A stretch of 64,000 nucleotides of DNA from Hyaloperonospora brassicae (GCA_947650285.1 CANTFL010000143.1:180315-244314), one strand, 5' to 3'; shown: positions 12,870-26,835, counted from the stretch's first letter. Numbers and translations are program-made. Notes: generated by a model from the sequence alone, not told the origin.

Positions 12870-13428
12870 ACCGTATGGATCCGATTCAGGAGGAGATTCA
12901 ATACGGGATCTTATCCCAGATCGGACACTGATCTATGGCAGAAGTAGAGGATGACTAGGGAGCCTACGGGATACAAGAGACAGACGTATTCATTGGACAA
13001 CGAGTGGCGATTGCCTTAGGCACAGATAGGCTAGGTTGTAGGTTTCTCGATTTGGTTGTATAGCATTGAACATAGTCTAGGCTACTTCCTTCTACACGAG
13101 ACGCGTGGCTACCTCCCCGATAGGAATTTTTTTGAACTCTAGGCATTGGAGTATCCACACGTCTATGATAAAAAAGCCTCTAGATCACTTGGATTTTTGT
13201 CTGCAAGTGACGTGGCATATTTCCGGGCTGGAAAGCATATCGACCTTCCGATATTTGATGATCTTACGTGTCCGAGCCGTATCAGTCCCTATATCTTTTG
13301 GATAGGTATGGACTCTCAATTGGATTTATACGCTCGGTTACGTAATCAACAACTTCGACATAGATCAGTCTGGGCAAGCGTCGCGGCAACTTTCCGGACA
13401 GGAACGTATATTGGCCTCCTGATGATTA
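12870..13428 (-). repeat. Right arm of the family-B inverted repeat
   Basis: Reverse complement of 1-565 with few mismatches; the 64-codon frame at 12964-13158 repeats the left-arm frame nearly residue for residue. About 117 bp farther right comes a plus-strand family-A LTR (13540-14045). Together they look like the 3' end of a second Gypsy-1-type element in plus orientation. Confidence 0.8.
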
Positions 13429-13539
13429 AGGCAAGCGTACCTCGCGCTTACAAAGATGAAGTAATTCCTGGATAATTTGGCCAACATATATTTTAGATGC
13501 TAGAACTAATGGTGTAGTAACAGAGCAACAAAGTGTTCG

Positions 13540-14045
13540 ATATACTTCGAAAGACACGCGTAATCTCATCTGGGCTGGATATATCGCCTTCCGACGAAAC
13601 GAAGCGTTGCGCCATTCGTCTACACAAGTGCCACACCTATATTGTTTATCCAGGTGCGTTCAGGACTCTGACAAACATCAAGACAACTGCGATAGGGTGC
13701 AGCAAGAAAGCAAGGGTGATGAAGATCGCGAGACGGCTCAAGTGATCAGAAGGTCATGCAGATCAAGATCTACACATTGGACAGGGATATCTTCGTTGAG
13801 ATCTAGTTAGTTCATCTTGGGTACCTACAAGTGACCTGTGATCGCGTAAAGTCTTCACGCGATCACTCCAGTCCCAAACACGGTCAAGTTTGGCATCAAC
13901 ACGAGTCACCCAAGAAGAGTGCAGCTCTCCCTACCTGTGGGTATACAAAATGAAGAAGGAAACAAGCATGGAAAACGAGTAACTCCTCCGATAGTCAGTC
14001 GTCTGAGTGCCAGTGGAGGACGAGATCATGTGGAAAAGCGCAAAA
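13540..14045 (+). repeat. LTR-like repeat, family A
   Basis: Inverted near-identical partner of 11445-11940, and a direct, more diverged relative of 14808-15380. It contains the family hairpin at about 13840-13866 and the CGAGACGGCTCAAGTGATCA mark near 13727. The two short open frames (13533-13745 and 13607-13810) repeat frames of the partner copy and are not recognisable proteins. Confidence 0.7.
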
Positions 14046-14505
14046 GAATAATTATGGAAAGTGTGTATCGCGCCAAACGCATTAAGTGCGAGATCAATCT
14101 GATTGGTGAAGCGCGCTCGAAGATAAGCCCGTTGGTACGAGGGATAGGATCAAACGCCTGAGTGACGGAAAATGACTGTGTAAATTATGCGATTTGATCT
14201 ACCTAACGGTCATGAAGGAGTATAGTCAAGGATCGACGATTGCCCGATCACGATCCGCGATCAGGAGCTTGGACCACCAAGTTAGAAGGACCGGATAACT
14301 CGAGAGGTGAACATCAACTGGATTGCTGGATCGATAACGATGATGGAAGATCGATGAATACGGAAGCAAGCTGGAGGAGTGGACTTCCAAGATCATTAAA
14401 CATCACGATCTCAGAAGTGACGACGATTCGACAGTGGATACCCGATCAATGACTCGGGAGATTGATCACAATCCAGCCTAGGCGTAGACTACTCGATTGT
14501 GTGCA

Positions 14506-14580
14506 CACATAATTGTGTGGACACATAATGGATGTGGATCACATAATTAATGTGCATCACATAAATAATGTGCACCACAT
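14506..14580 (+). repeat. Tandem array, 16-18-bp unit, four copies
   Basis: Copies of CACATAAT followed by an ATGTG-containing half begin at 14506, 14522, 14540 and 14558, with a fifth CACAT start at 14576. Each unit is itself partly palindromic (CACAT/ATGTG). Confidence 0.85.
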
Positions 14581-14583
14581 ACC

Positions 14584-14706
14584 GCGATCCAACACCCGAG
14601 CGATCCACACCGGAGCGATCCACCCCGGTGCGATCCATCCCGGTGCGATCCACTACCGAGCGAACCACTACCGAGCGATTCACTACCGAGCGATCCGCCA
14701 TCCGAG
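14584..14706 (+). repeat. Tandem array, 15-bp unit, about eight copies
   Basis: The core GCGATCC (with single changes in two copies) starts at 14600, 14615, 14630, 14645, 14660, 14675 and 14690, exactly every 15 bp, with an extra copy at 14584. Because 15 is a multiple of 3, the array is open in all frames, which explains the repetitive open frames here. Confidence 0.9.
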
Positions 14707-14807
14707 TATATGCTGTGGACCACGTGATGCAAAAGGTGAATTACATAGACATGCGATAGGCAACAGTGATCTAGAGAACAGATAGGCATATTTATAGGTT
14801 TTGAGGT

Positions 14808-15445
14808 TTTTTTGGTTGGTTGGTTGACATTAAACAGGATTGAATTTGCAACGAAAGACACGTGTCGACTTCTCCCGGGCACGAGCTTTGGCCTTCCGTT
14901 GAAAAGAGAGCGACCGGCGGCTACACAAACTTTGCTTTCGGATTGTTTGGCTAGGCGGAACATCAGTTCTCAACCCCCCCCCGTCCCAACTGCGATCAGA
15001 CGCAGTGAACCTTACGGTTCAGATTCAAGATCGCGAGACGGCTCAAGTGGTCAGCAGGCTCGCGGATCAAGAATCACCCTTGGATATAGGCGGCTCTGGG
15101 AGATCGCCTAAGTACACACGCGATAGAGAGAAGAATTTCCACTCGATCCACCCCACGTCTGACCGAGTGAAGAGTTTCCACCCGATCAACCTCTATCCCA
15201 AAAACGGTCATTCTCAGCTTCAGCACAAGTCCACCAAGAAGAGCGCGACCCGCCTCAACCGAAGGGTACACACAGTGAGCAACAAGACACAGAGCACGGA
15301 ATCGGGGTACCCTCTCCATGAATAGGTCGTCTGGGCGCCAGTGAAGAGTCGGGGTTACAAGGAAATTGTATCCACCACTCCACCACGTACGTTTTCCGAT
15401 AGTCGGTCTTTTATGCGCCAATAGAGGGGCGGGATTACACCATCA
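14808..15445 (+). repeat. LTR-like repeat, family A, with doubled 3' end
   Basis: It starts in TGGTTGGTTGACATTAAACA, like the 41445 copy, and carries CGAGACGGCTCAAGTGGTCA near 15036. One LTR-like end lies at about 15375 (CCACTCCACCACGT). A second, related end follows at about 15441 (GATTACACCATCA) and matches the 11445 copy. The plus-strand frame 15005-15325 is part of the repeat, not a gene. Confidence 0.7.
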
Positions 15446-17297
15446 ATTTCTTTTAAATCCCGCTCCATTACACCGTAAGTATATAAGCACTACTAGTAGT
15501 ATGAAATGTAGGGGAGGGCTTGTGACAAAATAATCACACAATGACTCATTTATATGACACAAAAAACTCTAGCGTGTTATACATCATGAAAGTAATAATT
15601 GATTCCCTACCGAGCTAATTCACCGACTAACCGGCCAAAGCCGACTGTGTAGTACAAGGCTGATAACACCTACTTTGTTTTGTAAGATACTCCTCCTATA
15701 ATTTAGCTCGGATGGTACCACTTTTTAGTCCAATTCTTAGTTGAAACGGTGTACTTCATGACCATAAACGTAGTCCTACGATCACTGACTGTCCAATACG
15801 CCGAGATGTTCGTTTACAATTTTGTTTAATTAGGAAAGGCGTATGACGCTTTGGATTTCTAAGCGCTAGTTTGTCTCGAATTCTATAGAAAAGCCCATAC
15901 AACTATTAGTAATGTTGATTTCAACCCTTAAAAAATTACCATTTCAAATTGTTTGTAATTTTAACTTTTGCGATCCAAGGCGCAGTTACACAATATTGGA
16001 CAGACGAGAAGGAGCGCGTAGAGTTGTCAGTAGCGTGAGATGCAATCGTTTGTGCTTCATCATCCACTATATGACCACTTTCTTGACGGAATCTTCAACG
16101 GCTAAAATTATCTGTAATTTTATCGTACATAGCGCTTTGATCGTCATGGGGAGTTCTCGTCATAATAGATGACCATCAACAGTCCATATCTCTTGCAAAT
16201 AATGGAAAGGTAGACGTACGTTTGTTGAAATACATTCCTTACGTAATATACAAATTAAAACTACTGACGTCATCGCAAATGCGCTACCTAACCAATCTAG
16301 TTTCGAGACAGCTACGCTATTTTTTAGGTATAATATGTTTTTGCATCACCTATTAGTAAAACCTGTTGCTGGCTGTTCTAAATAATGTAAAAAGATGTTA
16401 ATAGAAAAAATATAATAGTGCGTCTGATGGTAAAATTTATTTAATTATCGATCTAAATTATTCTAGGATACCACAAACACTATAGGTACATTTCGTTAAA
16501 ACTATATTGCTGATGCGGTAGATTTCCAATTGTTAAAAGCTGAAAAAGAGTACGGACATTCACACTTCTTGCCGGTCCATAGATCTGATCGACCTCAAAA
16601 AGTGTGCGCCTATATACATGCGTATGGGTGAACGTAGAAAAAGATAATTAACAGCTCATATATCATCTCTTTACGTATACTGTAGAGCTTTGCTAACGCA
16701 ATAGTAAGCCACGAAACGTTTATATACTCTTTATGAAATAGATCCCCCCTTATCAGTACGATCTTAGCAACGGTATTGATAGCGGCCACTCTCAAGTATC
16801 ACAATGCGATTTGTAAATGGCACACGCTTGATTTGTGGCCTAGACGTATTATATAAGAATCAAACGCTTAAGGTCAAATGTCGAGCCGATGGTGGCTCAA
16901 CATAAAAGGATTCTTCGACTAAATATGAGACTTAAAAAAGAAAACGGAGAAAGATAGCATCCACACCACTTCGCAAGATCGTTGCAATGAATTTGCAAGC
17001 GTTGATCAGGCTAGACCCCTATCATCCTTATTTCCGAAGTCTCGAAGTATCCAAGAGGTACGTTACTTCGATTTAACAAATTCTAGTGGAAAAGATAATC
17101 AGGCCAGGTCTCGCCTCCACTGACCCACTATCTGGTGTATTCGCAAGATGAAGAATAGACTTTATTCGTATATATTTTAAAATGATCAAGTACAAGAAAT
17201 TCCGCTGATTGCCATTGGCAAGTGTATCGAGTATTCGCCATCGTGGTATATTTTACTGTCTTGCTACTATCCCACAGCAGACTTTGAAGGTCTTATA

Positions 17298-17411
17298 AAT
17301 CATTACGTCGAATACCACCCGTTTTGTATAATTTTTGCTAGAAACGGTCTTGGCAATCATTACGTCAAATACCACACGTTTTGTAGATTTTTTGCTAGAA
17401 ACAAACAAATT
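17298..17411 (+). repeat. 57-bp tandem duplication
   Basis: Two copies beginning AATCATTACGTC at 17298 and 17355, each ending near TTTTTGCTAGAAAC, with a handful of mismatches. Confidence 0.8.
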
Positions 17412-20307
17412 GTCAATGTGTTTTTGAAACGTAAGCTCCTAACCTCAGATCAATTTCATTTGATGACACACGCTGTAGGACAATACCTTGTAATTGTTTA
17501 GCGCAACTGATGAAATTTCAAAGTATGAGTATCTAGAATATTTGGTTTATCGACTTAACGATATAGATTATTGCATATATTTGCTGACTTTAAAAAGTCA
17601 GCTCCTATGAAATATCGATACAGATTTATTTAAAAAAATATTATTTGCAGAGAAGACCGTAAACGGAGTTTATTTCCTTTCAGCCAATTACAAAAACAAT
17701 GATTTTATTTCAGTTAACAAGCAAAAAGTCATTCATTAAAAATTCTTAACGGCAGCGTGAGATCGGAAGACCCTAGCCCCTTAAATTTTTAAACAATGTC
17801 GTTAAAAAAAATCAACACATGAGCTGTTCGAAGCTTGAGCTTCCTTTACTTTTGCTTATTTAAAATTAACTTTTCGCCAAATACCTATTTTTTTACAAAG
17901 TGTCAAAATTTAGAAATTACACATGTATACAGAAGCATATGTACTCCAACTACATTATATCTTCATTGTTCATTTTGGTTTAATGTGCATGTAACCTTTT
18001 CTGGATAGTATTTTTTTTAACTTATAATAAAAAGGCGCATGATTATAATACATCATTGTGGATTAAAGCTCAATTTCTGAGATATAAATGATTTCGCGCG
18101 ATCAGTAAATTCCCATGTGTATAAGGGACCCAATTCTACTTTGAGGATACAACAAGAAAGTTCGTAGCAAATCTAATTTCGAATTGCATTTAGTTTTTAA
18201 GTCAAAAATTACTTTAATGGGTGAAACATGCCTTACCATATTACCTGCCACCACAAAAATCAAAGTATTTTTTGGATCACGTGACCATTCTTCACCTTAC
18301 AAATATACAGTGTGTACCTTCTACTCCATGATAGCAGAATATTGTAAGGGATTAGATACGCCGCAGTTCCACTCTGTAATTGCTGTGGGACAGTGGGTGA
18401 TATGTGTGTAAATTCCAAGCTAGCCGAGTTACATCTAAGTATTGACTCTATCGCGCCTTCGCGGAACGACTAATCGAGGCTAATGAGATTTTACGAATTG
18501 ATCGTGTGAAGAAGATACCCACCGTATCATTGCTTTGCAATTAGGATACATACCTGATTAAACAGTCTGTCCTATAAACTCCGCATCATCCTTTTTTTGC
18601 ACACACAAAACAACCGTAATGGCTTCTTTTTTTGTAAAATTAGAGCTGGGGTGAATGGGTAGCATTTTTGAGCACCCTCTTGCTTGTGTGGTATACCTTT
18701 TTTTCCAAATATTAAAATAATGATATTGTCGGTTTATCTCGTTGGGCTACTTACACATTTTACATTGCTTTATAAAGCGTATCGACATTTAACATGTCAA
18801 GAAAGCTGAGAATTTTTTTATTATTTTTAACAAATCAGAAACAGTTATAATGATTTTTTAATATAAAGTCGAAATGTATATGTGGTCTATTGTTACCAAT
18901 ATTTAAAGACTTTATAGATCATTTGTTTTATAATGACCGATGTTGCGAAATGATTCTGACCTTGTTCTTATGATATAAATATGCATAAATGAGTGTCAAT
19001 CTTCAGCGCATTCGCAAAAATGTCGACGGCGTTGTGTACCTCATTTACCGATTCATAAATGTTTCCACTGCGTGAGCGACCAATATTGTTCTATATCTTA
19101 TAAATTTTAGTCATATGAAACACAAATATTACCGAAGTTCGTCCATTATTTTACAAAAATACAATTTACCGCTAGCCTAATCAGCCTATCGCTTCCACTT
19201 TCAACACAAATTTTAAACATATTTTTGAATAGGGGAGTCAATATACGAGCAATAGACGGTGGCGACGAAATGATTCACTTATTGTTTATATAACTTTTTT
19301 ATACAGTTATGCCTCTATTTTTATCGTGCGTGGATTTAAATCAACTTAAACCCTCTAGCGTACGCTGTACTGATTGTAACAATAATCACAGACACGCATC
19401 ATCACAAGTTCTCTCCGGCTCGAAGCGCAACTTTCGGCCAAAATACTCGTTACTACTACTTCCAAAAACTCATTTCCCCCATAAATGGTTCAAATTCATC
19501 GAATGTCTCGTATTTAGTGTTATTGCTTTTACCAACCCTGTCTCAAATTTTGCTCATTGACACCTCCTATCGATAATGCTACCTTATATTATACGAATCG
19601 TACAGTAGTTCCTCTATCCATGGAGGTAAACGAATATTTTGGCGATTACTTGATTGGCTTTATTAACATATGGTAAGAATGCTAAATTATTCGATAACAT
19701 TAAGTTTTGAAACAGATCTGATGTACCGTTAAGAATGAACTAGCGTCATGAGCCTCATATTGTAAAGTCCTATATTTTATCGACTATCACATAAAAATTC
19801 TAGCGGCGTCGGACCGAAATTCATTTAGCGAACGTCGGTAATTTAAATGCATATTATATACATTGATTGTTTATTTACGCCAAATTCAGCGGTTAACGCT
19901 TTGCAGATGTAGTGGATAATGAGATAATTAGCAGTATATATCTTATGTGTTTAATGCCCTCTTTCTCGTCATACACCATATCCAAATATGATACCCAGGC
20001 CAGATTTTAGAGTTCACAAACATTACAATACAGGGCCTATTAGTATAAAGCAACGTTTTGGTATAAAAACGTTTTTGGTGAACAATTGCCCCACGTAAAT
20101 ATTTGCAGCGGTCACTTTACAAAAGCCTGTTAACCTTCTCACTTTTCGAATGCTTAATGTCAAGCTTTGTTGTTATTAAACGTCTCCTTTCTCCAGTTCA
20201 CACCATACCAACGAGGCGCATTTCTAATACCGAACTCGAGGAGCAAAACGTGATCGAGTCGACCGAAAGGCCTGAATGGTGGCGTTTAAACGCGCGCCTA
20301 ACAGCAC

Positions 20308-20721
20308 TTACAGAGGGAGCGAAAGTATATGGTGTCGGGTGCCCAGATTTGATACTGGTGGGTGAACCGCTATATTATCATTAACTCCCCGGCGTTGCTG
20401 ATACATTTGATAGGTGGAGGTAGCCACCCATGGATTGGCAACGTCGATAAATTGCTGTTCGACCAAATTCGTCTGACTTCGACGAAAAGAAGGTGTCGAG
20501 TCGTCAAAACAAGCATCAGCACGCAAGCTAGGTAAATCTGAGTTACACTTTGATGCTAATTTGCATCTGACAAATGACTGACTTGTTTCATGTATCGCGA
20601 TGGATTCTTTTACATACCGACGACCTTTCACTGTATTGAGTGACGACAAGCACACGCCGCGCACGGGGCGCGACCTAACGTGCCTTTCATAGGAAAAGGT
20701 CTCGGTCATCACGACCGACAC
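20308..20721 (-). other. Unrecognised 137-codon open frame
   Basis: An isolated minus-strand open frame, partly overlapped by the plus-strand frame 20103-20384, in locally GC-richer DNA than its surroundings. I do not recognise either translation. The local GC rise suggests an inserted fragment rather than native intergenic DNA. No promoter, intron or neighbour supports a gene. Confidence 0.2.
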
Positions 20722-23639
20722 GCTCTAGTTCAATTTGGCGCCGTTATACCTTAGAGACACGCGGCACGACACCGTAAATATTTACCGGTTTTTTCATGGC
20801 ATCTGTCGCCTAATAGGGTTTGCTTCGATGCGGATCCCTTTTGCACTTACTGTCACATCCACGGAAACAAATCTGCCACCTCTTCTGGTTCGGAAAGGAG
20901 TCCGAAAACAGATCAATATGAGGGTTTCCATTTACATTGCGATCTAATAGCTTGCCGAGATAAACAGTTATCTCTTTATAATAAATCGATTCGATGTTCC
21001 CAGCGCCTACAAGATCCTTTAGCGAGTCAAGATGATGTAGGAATCGATGCGCGCGCATATAGATAAGGTCGGCATGATTAAGTGCATTAGCAGGATGATC
21101 CAATTGATGATTATATCTGGAGGTCTAACGCCGTACCTGCAGGGAATGGCATCAATACATTTAAGTCGTTTGAACAATTCTGTATATCATGATTGACGAT
21201 TGGAAGTTATATGATAAATTGCAGGATACCAAGATATAATCCTTCGGCCACCAAGCGTGGAGGGTGTGGTGGCTAGAGTTTATATATCCTGCATATATGT
21301 CGCGAACCATGTTGTCTGTAAGTATATTGAGGCATCTGTGTTTTCTATTAACTGCTGCTACTGGCACGCTGCCAACCACGACGTTTGCGTTATGCGCTTC
21401 ATAGTAGATGGGTCAGCGTTGAACAAGAACTATTCAAAAATGCAGATAATGCAGATATTGCGAAAAAGTTTTAATATTGAATTCGAGAAAACGGGCATGT
21501 TTTTTGTGTTTGCAGCGCCCAATTTAATGCGTATCGCAAACAATATGATTATTACGGCTTATGTAGCAATTCCAGACACCCGTTAGAGATATATATGTGA
21601 TATCGCTGCTGGGTAAAACCCGGCCGGTTGGTGTAGCGTTATCTGCTACACCACTCCGTTACTGTCGTCGTATCGTACTTAAGAGAATGAAAATTTCCAA
21701 ACGCATATAAAGCAGTTTTGTACCATGCCTAATTTGCTAACGTTTTTAAAAATACAGGTACAATGGGTTGATCTGATACCGTATATTGACCGGTAATACC
21801 CGATATGTATAATCCGATCTTCATTATCACTGCTACGAATAGTTTTGCGAAAATGGCATTAGTGGCGACACTGTCGATAAAAACGATGGAAATTAACTAC
21901 CCAAAATATAGAAAAGAATTGAGATTATTTAAACTAAAAATATATCATCTATTTACAAAATGTTGGTGAAAGAGTTACAAATTATATGGGTCCATTAATT
22001 ATGACAATTACTAGATATACATTTTTCCGAGTAGTAAAATGTTGCACAACGTTTGCGTTAAACAAAGACACACTCTACCATGACCAATGAAAGTACTATA
22101 TTGATATCTAGTGATTGTTGGGCGTTCATTGTTTTGAGAGATACTGGAATAAATATATTTTTTACCATATATTTTAATTATGGAGCACTTTAACTATAAT
22201 TGTAATATAATTGATGAGGGCTTTACCTAAATGCAAAGTGTGATAATGAAAAGACCCGCACCACATAAATTAAGATGACCCTTAAAATCCACTATAGAAT
22301 CTATATCTGGATAAAAGATAATTACATAGCCTATATATTAATTTCTATACAATGCTTCGAGACTGTACAATATCTATAAGGTCTATCTTCTGCTTGCAAG
22401 AGTTGATCTCTTCACTCATTTCACATTAAAATTAAGAAGCAAAATGAGATGCCGTGTCTTTAGTTGACCACCCTTAAGTAAATGAAGGGTGCGATAATTA
22501 CGTGAGGCTCGTACATTTTGTCACTTGCTTCACTTTTGTTTAGACATTAGAATCCTGCGTTAGATATTTGCCCAGCCAACGCGCTGAATTTTCCATTCAA
22601 AAGGTTTTAAGTTGTTAGAGTTAGGGCTGTATCCGACATTTTCGCTATACTTTTTATTTAATCTGCATATATAGTAGCTTTATTATCAGATACGACGGAC
22701 TTCATGAGGAACAAGATTAGGAAGCACAATCAGCATAGATTGATATATTATAATATGTGATACTAAATTTATATGTTGTGTTTGCAAAGCCTATAAAATA
22801 AAAGTCTTATGACAAACGCAGTCATGCTACGCTTAATTGCGAAACAATAATCTCTCGCTTATGTATTGAAATACGTGCGTTATGTTAAAATAATTATAAT
22901 TGGTGACACTATCGTACGATTCGTAGGATGATTTTGCAGGTGGACATTTGCAACTTCTTTAATCTAATGCAAAAATGAGTGTCCGTCCGAAACATTTATA
23001 CATATCATATATGTTGCTGCTTTTAGTATATTATGTGTTTAATTTGACGGAGTGAACGCCTTGCTCAACATTGATATTAAAAACAGTATATTATAAACGT
23101 CTGCATATCATTATAATACCAAAAATGTAATCCACAGACAAATGATGATTAACTCAACATCTTACTGACCTCATGTGATCTAAGTATAACGAGCAGAAAT
23201 TGTATTTGCAATAGCAACTTGACGCGCGTTATCAAATAGGTAAATTTTTGGTGAGGTGTCCCACCATTTTGGATGCTGCCTCTCTAGGCATATTTATTTA
23301 CTGCTGCTCAAAGCCTTATGCAGGAAAAACTTTTATCAGGTATTCTTATTAGTAATTAAGTGCTCCATTAGCGTATATTTTGCAATTGAAGACCTGAGGA
23401 GGTATATGCTATAGATTTTAGAGCGGTAGTGACTAAATTACACTAGCGTTCTGATCCCGAGCGATTCTATTGTGTATATATTGGTATACCATATAGTTGA
23501 TTGTAAAAAGTGTGACATTATACGACTTATTATCCTGTGCTGCGGTCATCTACTTTACGAGTTCGATTCTGCATCACTAAAAATCTGTAGTTTTAATATT
23601 TAAACGTGCAATGAGATGTATATAGTTTTCTTAATATTG

Positions 23640-24190
23640 CATATTACAAATGTGTTTCTGGTGACGTGAATTGATCAAACTTTGTGATATGCCCCGTGCC
23701 ACCTATTGTGTTGTATTGACGAATAACAGAGCGTATGGTAACTTTTCGGAAGTACCTTAAATCAACCTGATCCCCTTTGGCAGACGTGTCGCACTCCTCA
23801 AACCCTTCATGTAACATTGTAGGGTAGACCATGAAAGAGCGATCTGTGTAAATCAAATGGGTATGGTAATTCAGGAGGCGGCCAAAGGATCGACTGTGCC
23901 AAATTTATTTTGTGATCAAATAATGTAGATCTTCTTTCACTGTACATTTTTCGTTCGTCATCTCTAAATTTTAAACACTTATCATTACCTACATCCGTAC
24001 TCTTTGATGAAGAGGAGCCGATAACCTTGGCGAATATGTATAGAGGATGCTTTTCGAGTGGTACATAAAGGCCAAAATACTTCCTGTGCTTTTATTTGCC
24101 ATTGGTTCTTCATCGCGACTGCCTTGAGTGGATTGATCCAAAGGGTATTTTTTCATTGGAACACGCATCTTCACTGGCAATTTCTTTTAA
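23640..24190 (-). pseudogene. Possible Copia reverse-transcriptase relic
   Basis: The minus-strand frame 23989-24180 contains RVPMKKYPLDQ followed by EEPMANKSTGSILAFMYHSK. Its order (PM...P, then M-x-N-x5-I/L-x3-MY) fits the region after the palm in Ty1/Copia polymerases. The frame 23644-23856 lies where RNase H would follow but is not convincing. Heavily decayed. Confidence 0.35.
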
Positions 24191-26489
24191 GCACAACGAA
24201 TCTTTAACACGTAGACAACAAACAAATAGGTATATCATGTGGTCATGTATTGCAAACTCCTAACTATTTCCTTCCCGTACGCTAATAAAAACTGGCCAAT
24301 AGTAGTTCAAATTTTAGAGGCTATTATCTACCAAAGAAGGCCGAGTCAACCCCTAAAGCCCAAATTTTTCGATGGAGGACTTGGCCGACTCTCTTTCGTG
24401 CCATTATTTAGTAAACCGATATTGGTCTACTCTGATTGATTCTTTATATATTTTATACTAATGGGACACGTCATCCTCATTTTACTCTTTTTCTTTGGTA
24501 CCCTCTCCCAGGTGTGCGTTACCCTATTTCTTCATGCCGTTGGTTTAAGGGTTGGATAATATCAGAAAGCACTTCACCCATTTGTTACATTTAACTCATC
24601 ATACAAAATTCCGCGATATGTATAAGTCGTTGCTGCGATTCTTTTTATTTGTATTACGCCAGATTTATATCAACTTATTATCCGTGGTTATTTGAAACGT
24701 TCACGTCTTAATGTCGTATAGCTTATATAAGTCAAATTCTCATAATAGATCAATGCTGCGCTATTTATATCCGAACTCAAAACAAGTAAGACAGTGACCT
24801 CACAACAAGAATCACTAAAGATCGTTTTATTTTACTTATAAAAAATCTCGACCCATGCAAATACGATGAGTAACCTATTAATTAGTACCTTATATTCATA
24901 ACGTTATAGGATCGTACCAATTAATGCAATTTTGCTGCACGCGTAATGAGGCTATGTTTGCAAACGGTGGTTTTGCTTACAATGAGTCTGCATCAACTAA
25001 GTAAAACGTATGCGCAGTAGTTAGGTGTGCAAATTTGAATTTGGAAAGTGTCAAACATTTTATGATTTACGCCACGAACCTAATTGCAGCCTTTTTCCGC
25101 ATGACGGTATGCGATTCACGCACGCAAATAAAAGATTCACAAATTAAAACATCTTTTTCCATTAATGAACTCCACTGAAGCGGAATTAAATATAAGGTAG
25201 GTTAAGCGTGTGAAAGAATACTTGCTTCGAGTTGACCTTGTGGGCCGATGCATGTTGATTGATGTATCTATATATTATATGAAACTGTCTCTACCTCTGC
25301 ATTGCCTGATAATTATATTGGCCTTACTGCGAACACGACGTTTTGACTAACTGTGTCATGTTACCCGTTTCTTGATTGTGTGAGATCCTTTAATGTTCAA
25401 CTTTCATTATCATTATAAAATATTTTGCGCAATTAATATTTTATGTACGTATCGTGATGTTGACGGCTACATAGATGTTCAGTAAGCAATTAAACTAGTG
25501 TTTACTAATTACCGATACGTGTGTATATAATTTTCTTTGTAAAGTCTGGCCGCAGTGTTGATCGATACTAAAACGTAGTGCTATATAAACATAGATATAT
25601 AATGTTTTACGTATGTGTTGAGTGCACCAGTCTGATTCTATTCATTCGGTAGTGCAAACAGTTCAATATTTACCGATCAACTCATATTAAAAAAGGTAAC
25701 GATCTCCTGTCCTTATTTATATAGTTAATGAAACAATCTTAAAGCAAAGTTAATGAAGGCTTATGTTTGACACTGTAAGCGATAATGTGTTTTGAGAAAG
25801 AAATTTTTGTCATCTAAAATTAAAGCAGAAGGTTTTCACATGTATGGACTGCTTAAATGTGTGTAAGCATTTTTTTAACAAGAACAGAATCTCAGTTAAT
25901 CGTTTAATTAACACACCGCTTATTGATCAACTAGCGGTCTGCATTATTACTTCACACGAACAGTATTATTTTGCGGGCAGCTAAAAGTTTTGGACAAGTG
26001 ATCACACTGCGACTAAGTACTATTTATGCAATTAGGTGTATGTCACACAGTGGGGTGCACCAAATCCTTATTCTGGGTCGCAAGAGCTTAGTCATCAAAA
26101 TTATGGGCGATGTGATTTTGAAAGATGCGATAATAGGTGACGCGATTTTTTACACTTCGATCTTCAGATGATAACATCATTTAAATTGATGTGGACCACC
26201 AAATACAATTTAATAGTCAATCAAAAATTGACAGTACAAAAAGACATATGGGTTTCTATCCTTACAAAAAGTATAGGCTTTATCAAAGTTTTAGACTTTA
26301 ATTGGATTACATTACCTATGGGTTAATCAATATTTCATATATTTGCACAAGTCCTGGCTCTCTATCTGGATCATATCAGTTGGCCTCCCGACGTCGGAGA
26401 ATTTTGACCAAACATATGCCTATCTTTATTTTTTTATTTATAAGTGTAAGACATCTCCAAACCCCTCAACCAAGATTAGCTTCATAATC

Positions 26490-26835
26490 TCGAGTCGGCT
26501 GAAGTGGTCCAAAGTCAATTAAATTTATTATATACGCGTTGGACAAGGTTATCTCGTCAAGATTTAAATTACATAGGTTGAGCACCCTTCAAGTTTACCC
26601 GTGTTCGTGTGAACACTTCCATACAGACACTCCCTACCCAGATCAAACACGGTCAAGTTTTACTTCGGCACGAGTCCATCTTAAATAGTGCAGCCCGCCC
26701 CCACAGACGGATACACAAGGTGAGGAATGAAATGGACACGGAAGCGAAGAAATCTCTTCGAGAGGTGGTCGTCTGGATGCCGATGAAGTACCGGTAAAAC
26801 AAGAAACGTGTAAACACCAATCTACCACAGGAAAA
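26490..26835 (+). repeat. Family-A solo LTR, partial
   Basis: It begins in CTCGAGTCGGCTGAAGTGGTC and contains the family segments AACACGGTCAAGTTT and GCAGCCCGCCC, then GGTGGTCGTCTGG near 26762. It ends near ATCTACCACAGG. The open frames on both strands here are shadows of the repeat. Confidence 0.65.

Larger units (their letters stand above)
14046..14807 (+). mobile_element. Short internal segment between two family-A LTRs
   Basis: It is bounded by direct family-A copies at 13540-14045 and 14808-15380, so 13540-15380 has the layout of a small non-autonomous LTR element (about 1.8 kb). It has no retrotransposon protein. 14235-14470 is rich in GATC, and 14506-14706 holds two tandem arrays. It could instead be two unrelated solo LTRs with sequence between them. 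Confidence 0.45.
15446..26480. other. AT-rich interval without recognisable genes
   Basis: Eleven kilobases of AT-rich DNA with only short open frames. The longest are 18184-18411, 20103-20384, 20308-20721 (minus) and 21257-21586; I recognise none. A 57-bp tandem duplication lies at 17298-17411 and a faint Copia relic at 23640-24190 (minus). No tRNA, rRNA or splice-linked exon chain was seen. Confidence 0.6.

Noticed and set aside
1..13428. Family-B arms as the two LTRs of Gypsy-1
   Set aside because: The arms are inverted, not direct, and family A has the LTR-like ends and position. Family B fits better as the internal 3' tail.
14506..14706. CRISPR-like array
   Set aside because: The repeats are contiguous without unique spacers, units are 15-18 bp, and the window is eukaryotic.
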